The notes: a model not told the origin generated them from the letters alone. A DNA stretch of 64,000 nt from Rhizobium sp. BK602 (GCF_014195095.1 NZ_JACIBC010000003.1:1-64000); one strand, 5' to 3'; positions 46,193 to 58,044 are shown, counted from the first letter of the stretch. Numbers and translations are program-made.

Positions 46193-48076
46193 TCAATCCG
46201 CCAGTGCAAGCGAAGCGGTAGCATAGGGCTGAAGCGTGACCATGCCATCGGCAGGTTCGCCCGCCAGCCGGAACGAGGCGAGATCGAGACGCTGCGGCAT
46301 GGCGGTGATGTTGACCAGCACCAGTTGCCGCGCCGCTTTCGCAGGCGTGGCCATGAAGGCCATAACGGCGGCGGGATCGGACGACACGCATTCCCGCCAT
46401 GGGCTGCCGGCAAGGCTGGCAAGGGTAGCGACCGTATGGAACAATGGGCGCCTGCCACCAGCAAGCGATGGTTCGTTGTTGCCGGCGATCAGGCCGAACG
46501 GTCCGCTCAATGCCGAAAGCGTCAGGCATTCCAGCCCGGCATCGAGCACGCTTGCCGCATAGCCGAGCGCGAAAGCCTCGGCGAAGCGGGCGTTGTGCCG
46601 TGGGTCGGTATTCGCCATGGCGATACGCTCGCCGCCGGGATTGTCCATCGTCCGGCTGCCATAGGGATTTTGCCGCATCGGGATGGTGGATGGGCCGATG
46701 CGATAGGGCTTGTCGCCATAGATGGCGCGTACCGAGCGGGTGATGAAAGGCAGCGCCTCCAGCGTCTGCATGACGCTGAGATCGTCCGCCGCATGCACGA
46801 TCGGGTTGGTGCAATGGCTGATGAAGTCGAGCGGCTTCGCCGGCACGCGCTTGCGGTTGAGCTCGGTGAAATAGCTGAGCATGCCGCCGCCGAGGCGAAT
46901 GCCGGGGAATGCCCTGCGCGCTGCCGCATAGACCTCTTCGAGCGGCGGGCATTCCGGCCATTGGCTGCCCGGCGGCGTTGACTGCCTGTCCACCGATGGC
47001 GAGATGAGGATCGCATCCGGCCGGAAGCCGGCCGTCTGCATCCAGCCGGCGATTTCCTCGGCTTCGGCGAGTGGCGATCGTTTGCAGGGCAGGGCGATTT
47101 CCAGCGTCGAGGTGCCGGCATGCGGCCGGGCAAGCGCAGCAAAGGTCCGAAACGCGTCCGCGCCATGGCCGGCATTCGGGTCGAAATGGAACAGCAGCTC
47201 CTGGGCTCCGATAGCGCTCAGAACGTCGCCCGCCGCCAGCGTCGCATCTGCCTCCTCCGGCGTGATGACGAGGCCGATCTGCGGCATCGTTCCGCTCTTC
47301 GTTCCCGGTGTGATCGTGACGATCCGATCGGTCGAGGGCGCGGCAGCCGGCGTGACGAGATCTGGCCGTCCGTCGGTGATCGTCAGCACGATCCGCTGGC
47401 GAACGGGCTCGCCGGCTGGCAGTTGGTAGGGCCAGGGCAGGGCCAGCGGCCGGACATAGGTCTTGTAGGAGGCATCCGACCAGTTGCGCTGGTCCTCCAT
47501 CTCGAACGTATCGCCTTCCATCCGGCACTCCGCCGTAACCCCCGGCATGACCGTATGCGTGATCGCTCGCATGTCCTTGAAGGGTTGCCACGGCTCGATG
47601 AGGTCGGGAAAACGCGTATCCTCGCGCGCGCCGTCGACATGCTCCACCGAGACCGGTTCACCGGCGATGCCGACGATCGGATGCAGGATGCAGAAACCGC
47701 AGCGGTTGGTCTCGAAGCCGGTATCGGAGAACGCCTCCGCATCGAAGATGACGGGGCCGCCGGCTTCGGCCGAAATCCGCACGCGGATGTCGAGCCTGGT
47801 CTCGTCCGGGCCGTGGCAGCTCGCGACATAGCTGACGGAAAAGGCGTCAGTGCCCTGATCGATCTTCAGCTCGGACAGGGACGGGGCATACGTGCCCCAG
47901 TCGCGGTCGCGCACCAGATAGGAGACGGCGCGCAGCACTTCGGTTCTGTCATAGGTGACGGTTCTCAGATTGCCGTCCTTGACGTCGACCTCCAGCTTGC
48001 CGGCGCTCAGGCGGACCGGTGGAACTTCGGTCTTGCGTGTTCCGAAAAGCTGGAAGGCATCGGCTCCGGCGGTCAT
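46193..48076 (-). CDS. apnL: D-apionate lactonase (ApnL family)
   Basis: This 627-residue protein has no widely known domain, but its size, its start (LFGTRKTEVPPVRLSAGKLE) and its place directly after a Gfo/Idh dehydrogenase match the D-apionolactonase ApnL of the D-apiose pathway, which opens D-apionolactone to D-apionate. Segments such as DFISHCTNPIVHAADDLSVM and the late GPFGLIAGNNEPS are conspicuous. It overlaps the dehydrogenase gene by 4 bp, so lactone formation and opening are co-produced. No signal peptide. Assignment rests on gene context and recollection of the family rather than on visible catalytic motifs. Confidence 0.78.
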   Translation of the reverse strand: MTAGADAFQLFGTRKTEVPPVRLSAGKLEVDVKDGNLRTVTYDRTEVLRAVSYLVRDRDWGTYAPSLSELKIDQGTDAFSVSYVASCHGPDETRLDIRVRISAEAGGPVIFDAEAFSDTGFETNRCGFCILHPIVGIAGEPVSVEHVDGAREDTRFPDLIEPWQPFKDMRAITHTVMPGVTAECRMEGDTFEMEDQRNWSDASYKTYVRPLALPWPYQLPAGEPVRQRIVLTITDGRPDLVTPAAAPSTDRIVTITPGTKSGTMPQIGLVITPEEADATLAAGDVLSAIGAQELLFHFDPNAGHGADAFRTFAALARPHAGTSTLEIALPCKRSPLAEAEEIAGWMQTAGFRPDAILISPSVDRQSTPPGSQWPECPPLEEVYAAARRAFPGIRLGGGMLSYFTELNRKRVPAKPLDFISHCTNPIVHAADDLSVMQTLEALPFITRSVRAIYGDKPYRIGPSTIPMRQNPYGSRTMDNPGGERIAMANTDPRHNARFAEAFALGYAASVLDAGLECLTLSALSGPFGLIAGNNEPSLAGGRRPLFHTVATLASLAGSPWRECVSSDPAAVMAFMATPAKAARQLVLVNITAMPQRLDLASFRLAGEPADGMVTLQPYATASLALAD

Positions 48077-49107
48077 CGCAGCAGTGCTCCGATCTCGACC
48101 GTCCTTCCCGTCGCGGCGCTGTCATAGGCAGCCTCGACGAGGGCGAACGTCTTGAGGTTGTCGGCGCCCGAGGTGGAGGTTTCGCCGCCCGATCTCAGGC
48201 GGTCCGTCCAGTGTTGCTGGATCGCCAGGACACTTTCCTGGATATTGTGCCATGGTCGTGATGCCCAGGAGAGCAGCTTTGGCGAGACGTCCGTGATCGT
48301 CGTGCCGTCGGGGCCATGGATTTCGAGGCGATAGCCCTGCGACAGCCGGATCGTTCCCTGGCTTCCATCGATCTCGACCAGCGTTTCGGGGAAGGCTTCG
48401 GTCGCCGATTTGGTCGCATAGCTGACATCGACGATCGAGGTGGCACCGTTGTCGTGGTCCAGCAGGATCGTGGCGACGTCCTCGCCCCTGATCTTCGGAT
48501 TGACCCGCTTCGTCCGTGCGCTGAGCCTGGTCACATCGCCCAGGATGAAACGGGCGATATCGAGCGTGTGGATGCCGAGATCCTCGATGATGAAACGCTC
48601 GCCTTCGGCAAGATAGGGCTGGCCCGAAAAGACGTCATAGCCGGATCGGAAGGAAAAGCGTCCCCAAAAAGGTTCGCCGATGGCGCCCGAGTCCAGAGCC
48701 TGCTTCACGGCCTGTATCGGTGTCTGCCAGCGGAAATTCTCATGTACCATCAGTGGGATGCCGGCATTTCTGCACGTCTCGACCATGGCCTTGGCATCGC
48801 CCAGCGACTTCGCGAAGGGTTTCTGGCAGATGGCCGGAATTTTATGCTTTGCCGCCATTTCGACCAGGCCGCGATGGCTCTGCACGGTGGTGGCGATATC
48901 GACGAAGTCGAAGCCGCCATCGGCAAACAGCGCCGCCGCGTCGCTGTAGCGTCGCTCGATGCCGAACTGATCGCCGACGATTTTCAACCGCTCGGGATCG
49001 CGATCGCAGATCGCAACGATCGCCGCACCGTCGACGTCCTTCCATGCATGCATTTGGTTGACCGCGAAGAAGCCGCAGCCGATGAGCGCACCCTTGAGTT
49101 CCGTCAT
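48073..49107 (-). CDS. apsD: D-apiose dehydrogenase (Gfo/Idh/MocA family)
   Basis: This 344-residue Gfo/Idh/MocA oxidoreductase has an N-terminal NAD(P) Rossmann fold (GALIGCGFFAVNQMHAWKDV) and the family's catalytic-lysine motif, here QKPFAKS (usual EKP), with the substrate-side EDLGIHTLDIARFI. It should oxidise D-apiose to D-apionolactone. The ATG at 49107 lies 2 bp after the permease stop. Position between an importer and the lactonase, in the order importer, dehydrogenase, lactonase, is the known arrangement of D-apiose loci. Confidence 0.83.
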   Translation of the reverse strand: MTELKGALIGCGFFAVNQMHAWKDVDGAAIVAICDRDPERLKIVGDQFGIERRYSDAAALFADGGFDFVDIATTVQSHRGLVEMAAKHKIPAICQKPFAKSLGDAKAMVETCRNAGIPLMVHENFRWQTPIQAVKQALDSGAIGEPFWGRFSFRSGYDVFSGQPYLAEGERFIIEDLGIHTLDIARFILGDVTRLSARTKRVNPKIRGEDVATILLDHDNGATSIVDVSYATKSATEAFPETLVEIDGSQGTIRLSQGYRLEIHGPDGTTITDVSPKLLSWASRPWHNIQESVLAIQQHWTDRLRSGGETSTSGADNLKTFALVEAAYDSAATGRTVEIGALLR

Positions 49108-49109
49108 TC

Positions 49110-50170
49110 TCAGCCTGCCTTTGCCATCTGCATGAGCGTCACGCGCTGCTGGAGGCGGCGCTGTGCCTGGTCGACGACCACGGCGATGATGATGACCAGC
49201 CCTTTGATGACCATCTGCCAGAAGGAGGAGACGCCCATCATCACAAGCCCGTCGGAGAGGATGCCGATAACAAAGGCGCCGATGATCGTGCCGCCGATCG
49301 TGCCGCGCCCGCCCGACATCGAGGTGCCGCCGAGCACGGCGGCGGCGATGGCGTTGAGCTCGAAGCTTTCGCCGGTCGCCGGATGCGCGGCCATCAGTTC
49401 CGACGAGATGACGATGCCGACGATGGCGGCGCACAGCCCGGAGAACATGTAGACGAAGATCTTCACCACGTCGACGCGGATGCCGGACATGCGCGCCGCG
49501 CGCTCGTTGCCGCCGACGGCGAAGATATGCCGGCCGATCGGCGTCGAGCGGGCGACATAGGCGGCCCCCAGCGCCAGAATGATGAGAATCCAGATGGAGA
49601 CGGGAAGACCGAGCATCCGGCCGGCGCCGAAGACATCGAAGCCGGTCGTGTCGAATTCCGGTCTGCCGACCAGGTTCGGAAAGGTCTGGCCGTCGGAGGA
49701 CAAGAGCGCCAGGCCGCGGGCGACATAGAGCGTCCCGAGTGTCGCGATGAAGGGCGCGACGTTGAGCTTGGTGATGAGCAGTCCGTTGATGAGCCCGATC
49801 AGTAGGCCAACGGCAAGCGTGATCAGGATGATCTCATATATGTTGAAATAAACGGTATAACCGATTGGTAATTCAACACCATTGAGGATCAGCGCGCCGG
49901 CCACCATGCCGCAGAGACCGACGATGGAGCCGACCGAAAGATCGATGCCGCCGGTGATGATGACGAAGGTCATGCCCATGGCGAGGAACGCATTGAGGGC
50001 CACATGCTTCGACATCAGGATCATGTTGGCCGTCGAGGTGAAGTTCGGCGCGAAGATGGCGAAGAAGATGATGACGGCAAAGAGCGCAATGAAAGTCCTG
50101 AGCTTCATCAGCGTCAGGAGCACAGAGCCGTTCGGCCGCTTGGCCGCGAAAGTAGAAGACGTATCCGCCG

Positions 50171-50174
<4 letters not shown>
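49110..50174 (-). CDS. CUT2 sugar ABC importer permease (ribose/apiose type)
   Basis: This 354-residue RbsC-type permease has about ten membrane helices. Hallmarks are MTFVIITGGIDLSVGSIVGL, the cytoplasmic coupling region VGGNERAARMSGIRVDVVK and AAVLGGTSMSGGRGTIGGTI. It works with the ATPase and the binding protein encoded upstream. In characterised D-apiose loci a CUT2 importer brings in D-apiose, which fits the following dehydrogenase gene. It overlaps the ATPase gene by 4 bp. Confidence 0.9.
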
Positions 50175-51720
<1,546 letters not shown>

Positions 51721-51724
<4 letters not shown>

Positions 51725-52365
51725 TGCCCCAATGTCAGCGCCGAAGGCGTGATCAGCGGCAACTGGCCGGATGAGGGCAGGGGAAAGGCCCCGGTCACGG
51801 TGACCGTCTTGCCGACGAGGCCTTCACGCGGCAAAGCGGCGAGGAAGGAGCTGTTTGCCTTCTCGTTGAAGGCTTTGCCGAACTGCGCCCATTCGATCTG
51901 GTTCCGGAAAGCATTGAAATCGAGGAAATCCAGCGCGTCGCGCAGCGCCGTGCCGCGGATGGCCGGGCCGATCTGCACTTTCGCGTCCGCCTTGCCGTCG
52001 CCATCCACATCGACGTCGAGCGTTGCGGCTCTTGAGGCAGTATCGGCGGCGGCGATCTTGCCGGTGAGCTTGACCGCATAGGTCCAGGGCGATGAGGCCT
52101 GCTTGCGAGGATTTCCGTATTTGGCGCCGGCCTCGTCCGGGTTCGATGCCACGGCCTGCAGTACCGTCTTGAAATCGCCCGCGCGTTTTTCAAGGTTCGG
52201 AAGGACCTGCGATTGCCAGATCGCGTCGACCTTGGTCGCGGGATCGAAGGCGCTCTTTGCCGCCTCGGCCGCCTTTTCCTCAGGCGTCGGCGTCTTGATG
52301 ATCTTGCAGCCGGGCAGCGCTGCGACCAGCATGGCGGCCACGACCGCGCCCCTGATCCTCAACAT
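51721..52365 (-). CDS. DUF2291 lipoprotein of a CUT2 importer operon
   Basis: This 214-residue lipoprotein of the DUF2291 family has a signal ending in LPGC. The remainder is mixed (TPTPEEKAAEAAKSAFDPAT, IRGTALRDALDFLDFNAFRNQIE). DUF2291 genes are found beside ribose-type importers, and the proteins may assist binding-protein function or sit near the permease, but their role is not established. The ATG at 52365 follows AGAGGTG. It lies between the binding-protein gene (a hairpin in the gap) and the ATPase gene (4-bp overlap). Confidence 0.85.
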
Positions 52366-52398
52366 GCAATGCACCTCTATCTCATGGGAAACATGTCC

Positions 52399-52425
52399 GG
52401 AGAGCATGGGGTCTCCATGCTCTCC
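52399..52425 (-). terminator. 11-bp hairpin after the CUT2 binding-protein gene
   Basis: GGAGAGCATGG (52399-52409) and CCATGCTCTCC (52415-52425) form a perfect 11-bp stem with a five-base loop, beginning 18 bases after the binding-protein stop. There is no T-run in the direction of transcription. It is probably a 3'-end stabiliser and partial attenuator between the abundant binding protein and the rest of the importer. Confidence 0.72.
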
Positions 52426-52443
52426 AGATTGCTCTGTCCGCCA

Positions 52444-53427
<984 letters not shown>

Positions 53428-53438
53428 CTATGAAAAGA

Positions 53439-53457
53439 GGGAGGGCCACGCCCTCCC
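53439..53457 (-). terminator. GC hairpin with T-run between apnO and the importer genes
   Basis: GGGAGGGC (53439-53446) and GCCCTCCC (53450-53457) form an 8-bp stem with a three-base loop. On the minus strand it is followed by TCTTTTC, a terminator-like tail, 12 bases after the apnO stop. It probably ends or weakens transcripts from apnO, giving the importer its own, lower or separate expression. A 13-bp inverted repeat (AACAGG-C-CCTGTT, 53405-53417) lies between this hairpin and the binding-protein start. Confidence 0.68.
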
Positions 53458-53468
53458 TGGGGATCTCC

Positions 53469-54296
53469 TCAGGTAATGCGCTGGATGCTGGCTGCGATTT
53501 CCTGCGGTTCGAAGACATTCTTCCAGTCGTCGCGCATCAGCGCGGGAATGCCGAATTCGATCGCCTTGTTGCAGGCATCCGAGAATACGCCGTCGACTTC
53601 CTTGAAGATGACGGCGCCCAGAACGTTCATGTGGCCGAGCAGGAAGTCGCGGGCTGCTTCTTCCGGCACACCGCGGGCAACGCATTCATCCATGGCTTGG
53701 CGCATGACGACCAGCAGCGAAGCGCAGACGGTCTCCGACAGGCCCGGCTCCAGCATCGCCATCTGCTCGACCGTGACGCGATGCGAGCGCATGACCGGTG
53801 CCCAGATGACCTTGGCGATCTCCTCGCCCAGCGCATAAGCGCTTTCCGGTCCCTGCATCAGCGCCGAGACGATGTGCTGTTTGGCAAACAGGCCGCCGAA
53901 GTGATCCTTCTTTGCCTGCATCTCGGTTTCATCATTGAAAATAGGGGGATGGCAGGGATGGGTGACAAAATAGGTGAGATCGTCGCGCTTCGGCAGATGG
54001 CCGGCGAAGGGGGCGGCCGCATCGAGAGCGACGACCATGGTGCCCGCCTTCAGCTTGTCGACGATACCGGCCGCGACCTTGCCGATCAGCGTATCCGGCA
54101 CCGCGAGAATGACGACCTCCGCACCGTTCAGGGCATCGTCGGCTGGCACGACATCGATGCCGAGGTCGTTTTTCAGGCGCGCCTTGCCCGCATCGCTGAC
54201 TTCGACATGACGCACGTCGAAACGCGAGCCTTTCAGGTTCTTGGCCAGCCGGTATCCCATTTTGCCGCCGGCGCCGAAAAGAGCGATTGCTGTCAT
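53469..54296 (-). CDS. apnO: D-apionate oxidoisomerase (ApnO)
   Basis: This 275-residue NAD(P)-type enzyme has a Rossmann motif ALFGAGGKMGYRLAKNL and a helical C-terminal domain of the 6-phosphogluconate-dehydrogenase-like kind, with THPCHPPIF, LLGHMNVLGAVIFKEV and the closing DDWKNVFEP. ApnO oxidises D-apionate and shifts the carbon skeleton to 3-oxo-isoapionate. It has its own upstream box (54336) and lies between oiaK and the importer. It is assigned by gene context: adjacent kinase, RuBisCO-like enzyme and apiose dehydrogenase form the complete known set. Confidence 0.85.
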   Translation of the reverse strand: MTAIALFGAGGKMGYRLAKNLKGSRFDVRHVEVSDAGKARLKNDLGIDVVPADDALNGAEVVILAVPDTLIGKVAAGIVDKLKAGTMVVALDAAAPFAGHLPKRDDLTYFVTHPCHPPIFNDETEMQAKKDHFGGLFAKQHIVSALMQGPESAYALGEEIAKVIWAPVMRSHRVTVEQMAMLEPGLSETVCASLLVVMRQAMDECVARGVPEEAARDFLLGHMNVLGAVIFKEVDGVFSDACNKAIEFGIPALMRDDWKNVFEPQEIAASIQRIT

Positions 54297-54335
54297 GTTT
54301 TCTTCCTCGTCCTGTTCAAATTGTGGTATCGCAAG

Positions 54336-54348
54336 TGGTATGATGAGT
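54336..54348. promoter_or_regulatory. Shared TGGTATnATGAG box, copy upstream of apnO
   Basis: TGGTATGATGAGT lies in the 94-bp gap between oiaK and apnO, 40-52 bp before the apnO start. An extra GTGGTATC half-copy precedes it at about 54323-54330, so the coding strand shows two ATACCAC half-sites in direct repeat. It matches the copies at 44455 and 57046 and implies that apnO is transcribed separately from oiaK. Confidence 0.7.
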
Positions 54349-54390
54349 CAATGATCACTCCAATGAGTGAGCATTCGTGCAGATGCGCGG

Positions 54391-55725
54391 CTACGCTCCT
54401 CGTCCATCGCGAATCTGCGCGAAATAGTCGTCCGTTCCCACCTGGCCGCCCTTGAGCGCGATCTGCAGCCCGTTGGTCGGCACATAGCCGCCATGGGCAA
54501 GGCAAAGCGGCGAACCTGGCGTCTGGGGCAGGGGCAGCAGCGTCGTCAGCGCCTCCACGCGCAACTCCTTGAGGGCATGGCTCGAGGTGTCGCCGCCGGC
54601 GATGACGGCGCGGCTGAGTTGCTCATGCTCGACGATGCGGCGCAGGATGATGCCAAGGGACTGGCCGAGGCGATGGCGCGCACCGGGGATGCGATCGATA
54701 TCGGAGCCGCGATCCGCAGACGGGCCGAGTGCCGTGTGCAGGATGACGCTGCGGCCGGCCTTCAACCTGTCTATGCCGGCGCGGGCAGCATCCTCGATTG
54801 CCTGGCCGGCAGCGTCCGAGACGAGCGCAATCGGATCGATAGGAATACCGTCGAAACCATCCGCGGTTGCCTGGCGTATCTGCCGTTCGGTCGTCGGCGA
54901 AACGCTGCCGGACACAACGGCGAGACGCTCGACCTTGCCCGGCGATGCGAAGGCCGGTCGCTCGCCGATCAGACCCTGGTCGCGCCAGGCGGCTAGCAGG
55001 GCGTATTCCACGCCGGAGGAGCCGGCAACGAAGAAGCCGCCCTGCGTCTTCAGGCGCCAGAGCTGCCTCCCCGCCGCGGCCTGCGTTTGCGGGCCGTCGA
55101 CATCGAGAAGCATGATGCCGCCGGACTTGGCGGCAAGTCTATCCAGCCTCTCGTCCGCATCCTCGGCTGAGATCGTCACCAGATCGGCAAGGCTGACGGG
55201 CAGGGAGGTCTGCTTGCCGAGATGCAGTGCCAGATCGGCCTCGTCCATCGGAGTGACCGGATGGCGGGACATCACCGGATGACGGTCGATGCGGTAGACG
55301 TCGCCCTGATAGGCGGCAAAGAGGTGACCGAAGGCGGTGTAGCGCTTGAGCTGCGGCGCCCCCACCACGACCGGGACGAAGGGCTGGGCGAAAAGCGCAT
55401 GGCCGATCTCGATCGCCTTGCCGATATTGCCGATCTGCGGGCTGGAATCGAAGGTAGAGCAGACCTTGTAATGGCAAATGTCTGCCCCGAGGCCTTTCAG
55501 CCATTTCAGCGCCGGCGTCAGATGCCGCTGCATCCAGTCCGGCGTCTGGCTGCGGCTCGTTCCGGCAATGCCGATGGCGCGGCAGTCCTTGAACCGTTCC
55601 AGCAGGCCGGCATCCGGAATGCCGAGAAACAGTACGGTCGGCACGCCGTTCGAGGCGAGCGCCTCCATGACGTCGGTGGAGCCGGTGAAATCGTCGCCGT
55701 AATAGCTGATAAGAAGATCGTTCAT
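54391..55725 (-). CDS. oiaK: 3-oxo-isoapionate kinase (DUF1537 four-carbon acid sugar kinase family)
   Basis: This 444-residue protein has the DUF1537/four-carbon-acid-sugar-kinase layout: an N-terminal sugar-binding domain beginning LLISYYGDDFTGSTDVMEAL, with a glycine-rich VAGSSGVEYALLAAW, and a C-terminal nucleotide-binding domain with VVSGSVSPTTERQI, VIAGGDTSSHALKELRVEAL and LPQTPGSPLCLAHGGYVPTNG. In the D-apionate pathway this family phosphorylates 3-oxo-isoapionate to its 4-phosphate, which the RuBisCO-like enzyme encoded 5 bp upstream then consumes. Start ATG 55725. Confidence 0.88.
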   Translation of the reverse strand: MNDLLISYYGDDFTGSTDVMEALASNGVPTVLFLGIPDAGLLERFKDCRAIGIAGTSRSQTPDWMQRHLTPALKWLKGLGADICHYKVCSTFDSSPQIGNIGKAIEIGHALFAQPFVPVVVGAPQLKRYTAFGHLFAAYQGDVYRIDRHPVMSRHPVTPMDEADLALHLGKQTSLPVSLADLVTISAEDADERLDRLAAKSGGIMLLDVDGPQTQAAAGRQLWRLKTQGGFFVAGSSGVEYALLAAWRDQGLIGERPAFASPGKVERLAVVSGSVSPTTERQIRQATADGFDGIPIDPIALVSDAAGQAIEDAARAGIDRLKAGRSVILHTALGPSADRGSDIDRIPGARHRLGQSLGIILRRIVEHEQLSRAVIAGGDTSSHALKELRVEALTTLLPLPQTPGSPLCLAHGGYVPTNGLQIALKGGQVGTDDYFAQIRDGRGA

Positions 55726-55730
55726 TGCCG

Positions 55731-56990
55731 CTAAGCGCCCTTGCCGTCGCTGAATTTTTCAATCGAAGCGGCAAGCTCCGGATGATCCCTGGCGTAGTCT
55801 TCGAGCGGAATGTCGGCGACCGCCGCCTCCCAGGCCTGCTGGACGGCGCGCACGCCGGCCGCCGGTCCGAAGGGATGGCTGACGATGCCGCCGCCGCAGA
55901 GATAAAGCAGGTCCGTGGTCCGGCCGGTGCGCCGATAGGTCTCCGGCGCCTGGCCGCCCCATTGGCCCGAACCAGCGACGGGCAGCGGACAATCGGCGGG
56001 ATCGAAGAGCGGCGTGCTCACCGCCTTGAAGGACTCCACGAAGCTTTCGTCCGGCTCCCAATATTTGACGCGGATGCCGTTGATCTGGAACTGGTCGACG
56101 CCAAGCAGGCGCCAGAATTGCTGATAGACCTTGAAATCCATGCCCGCGCCCGGATGGCGCGTCAGCACGTCCCAGCCGTTGCGATGGGCATGCAGCACCA
56201 GGCCGGAACGCTTGCGCAGGAAGCTCATGCCGCCGAAGCCGATGGAATTGATGTTGACGACGGCGCAATTGCCGCCGGCCTTCAGGACGAGGTCGTGATT
56301 GCGCATCATCTCGTCGGGATCGGCATGCGAGATGCCGAAGGCATACATGACCTTCTTGCCGGTCTTCTGCTCATGGTCGAGGATCTTCGGCATGATCGCC
56401 TCGACCCGCTCCTTCAGGGGCGAGTAGGCGGGGCTCATCAGCTTCTCGTCGTCCTTGATGAAATCGACGCCGGAGCTGATCAGTTCGCCGACCAGTTCGG
56501 CGGTCTCTGTCGGGCGCAGTCCGAGCGCCGGCTTGACGATCGTGCCGATGATCGGACGTTTCTCGACCCCGGTCAGGCGCCGGCTGCCGGCTATGCCGAA
56601 TTGCGGGCCGGGATGGGCGCCGCGAAAGGCGTCCGGCAGCTTCATGTCGACGATGCGGATGCCCGTCATGCCCTTGATCGAATAGACGCCGCCGATCGCG
56701 ATCGTCATCAATGCCGAAAGATCGGTGCCGATCGCCTCGAGCGGAAAGGCGATGTCGACATCGGCGCGATGGAGCGGACCATGGCCCTCGGCGACTTCCG
56801 GCCAGCTCGGATGGTCAGCATTCTCCAGCCGCCGGATGCCGATCACCCGTGCCGCGACTCGCGATTTCAGCTCTTCCGTTTCGCCGGGAACCGGCACGAA
56901 GGTGCCCGTCGACTGATCGCTGGCGATCTTGTCGGCCATCGCCTCGATGCTGCCGGGCGTTTCGATACGGTAGGTAACGATAATGCTCAT
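55731..56990 (-). CDS. oiaX: RuBisCO-like protein acting on 3-oxo-isoapionate 4-phosphate
   Basis: This 419-residue form-IV RuBisCO-like protein retains the RuBisCO catalytic set: Lys153 in GTIVKP, the carbamylatable Lys179 with Asp181 and Glu182 in FIKDDEK, His267/His269 in LHAHRNGW and the phosphate-binding CGGG (365-368). With a DUF1537 kinase gene beside it the substrate should be 3-oxo-isoapionate 4-phosphate. Known RLPs of this pathway either decarboxylate it (oiaX, giving L-erythrulose 1-phosphate) or act as transcarboxylase/hydrolase (oiaT); I cannot tell which from sequence. True RuBisCO carboxylation is unlikely. It is the first gene of its operon, 68 bp after a shared operator box. 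Confidence 0.88.
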   Translation of the reverse strand: MSIIVTYRIETPGSIEAMADKIASDQSTGTFVPVPGETEELKSRVAARVIGIRRLENADHPSWPEVAEGHGPLHRADVDIAFPLEAIGTDLSALMTIAIGGVYSIKGMTGIRIVDMKLPDAFRGAHPGPQFGIAGSRRLTGVEKRPIIGTIVKPALGLRPTETAELVGELISSGVDFIKDDEKLMSPAYSPLKERVEAIMPKILDHEQKTGKKVMYAFGISHADPDEMMRNHDLVLKAGGNCAVVNINSIGFGGMSFLRKRSGLVLHAHRNGWDVLTRHPGAGMDFKVYQQFWRLLGVDQFQINGIRVKYWEPDESFVESFKAVSTPLFDPADCPLPVAGSGQWGGQAPETYRRTGRTTDLLYLCGGGIVSHPFGPAAGVRAVQQAWEAAVADIPLEDYARDHPELAASIEKFSDGKGA

Positions 56991-57045
56991 GAATTGCTGG
57001 TTGCTCCTCTCGCCGACGATTTTGTCGTGGCGTCAACTCGTGATC

Positions 57046-57058
57046 TGGTATAATGAGT
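57046..57058. promoter_or_regulatory. Shared TGGTATnATGAG box, copy in the RLP-regulator promoter gap
   Basis: TGGTATAATGAGT lies 56-68 bp before the RLP start and 117-129 bp before the divergent GntR start. It matches the copies at 44455 and 54336. The TATAAT inside it could also serve as a -10 element for the regulator, which would make binding and self-repression direct. Confidence 0.7.
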
Positions 57059-57174
57059 ATTCCAACTTCTGCAATGATTTTTTTGTTCAGGAGATATCCC
57101 ATCGTTTCGAACAGGCTTTCTCCGCACCATTTGACGTTGCATAAGTAAGAAAAGCCTTGAGCCAGCGAGATGTC

Positions 57175-57879
57175 ATGAGCCAGCCAATCGAACAAATCGT
57201 CCGTCGGAAGCTCTCTGACGAAGTCTTCGACCGACTGGAGCGGTTGATCACATCGGGCGAATTGAAGCCCGGCGATGAGATGCCGTCGGAGCGTGTCCTG
57301 ATGGAACGCTTCGGCGTCGGCCGACCGGCGATCCGCGAGGCCATGCAATCGCTTGCCAACAAGGGCCTTGTCAGCATCTCGCATGGTGAACGCGCGAAAG
57401 TGCTGCAATTGACCGCGAAGTCGATTTTCCGGCAGGTGGATTTGACGGCGAAGATCATGCTGTCGCAGTCGGCGGATTCGCTCGAACATCTGAAGACCGC
57501 CCGCATCTTCTTCGAGCGCGGCATGGCCAGGGAGGCGGCTCCGCGCGCGACGGAGGCCGACATTGCCGATCTCAAGGATATCATCGAGCGTCAGCGCGAA
57601 TCGCTGGGGCATGCCGAGGATTTCATTTCCGCCGACATGCAGTTTCATACCCGCATCGCGCAGATCTCCGGCAACCCGATCTTCGTCGCCGTCAGCGAGG
57701 CGATGCTGGCCTGGCTGAAGGCCTATCATACGGAGATGCTCATCTGGACGGGCAAGGAAAAGTTTACCCTTGTCGAGCATGAGGAGATTCTGGAGCGGCT
57801 TGCGGCCAATGACGCGGACGGCGCGGAAGCCGCCGTGCTGAAGCATCTGGAACGGTCACGGGCGCTATACACCAAATAA
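57175..57879 (+). CDS. FadR-type GntR regulator of the apiose/apionate locus
   Basis: This 234-residue protein has a winged helix-turn-helix (VFDRLERLITSGELKPGDEM, SERVLMERFGVGRPAIREAM, GLVSISHGERAKV) and a C-terminal all-helical FCD domain (SADMQFHTRIAQISGN, EHEEILERLAANDADGAEA), which often binds a metal and a sugar acid. It is divergent from the RLP-oiaK operon and three matching boxes occur in the locus, so it is the probable specific regulator, with D-apionate or a later acid sugar as likely inducer. The ATG at 57175 is preferred; a TTG at 57157 would add six residues. Confidence 0.85.
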   Translation: MSQPIEQIVRRKLSDEVFDRLERLITSGELKPGDEMPSERVLMERFGVGRPAIREAMQSLANKGLVSISHGERAKVLQLTAKSIFRQVDLTAKIMLSQSADSLEHLKTARIFFERGMAREAAPRATEADIADLKDIIERQRESLGHAEDFISADMQFHTRIAQISGNPIFVAVSEAMLAWLKAYHTEMLIWTGKEKFTLVEHEEILERLAANDADGAEAAVLKHLERSRALYTK

Positions 57880-58044
57880 CGAATGTTTCTTTCGCATTGC
57901 AGCATTGCCGTCGCGCAATTTTCAGCGCCGGTTCAGCTTCATGCAATACCTCGTGGCTGAATGTTGCTGGAGGTTTCCGGCTCGGCCTGTCCGAATTCGC
58001 CGGCCATGTGCCGCCGTCCGGACATCGGAAGAAAGAGGTGTGTG

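Noticed and set aside
55731..56990. Bona fide RuBisCO for CO2 fixation
   Set aside because: No small subunit or phosphoribulokinase gene nearby, and the neighbours define an acid-sugar pathway; the sequence is of the RuBisCO-like class.
55725..57053. 442-codon plus-strand frame opposite the RuBisCO-like gene
   Set aside because: Antisense shadow; RuBisCO signature residues are on the minus strand.
57046..57058. TATAAT within the shared box as simply a promoter
   Set aside because: The other two copies read TATGAT on the strand opposite to the genes they precede, so a shared operator explains all three better; a -10 role for the regulator gene remains possible.
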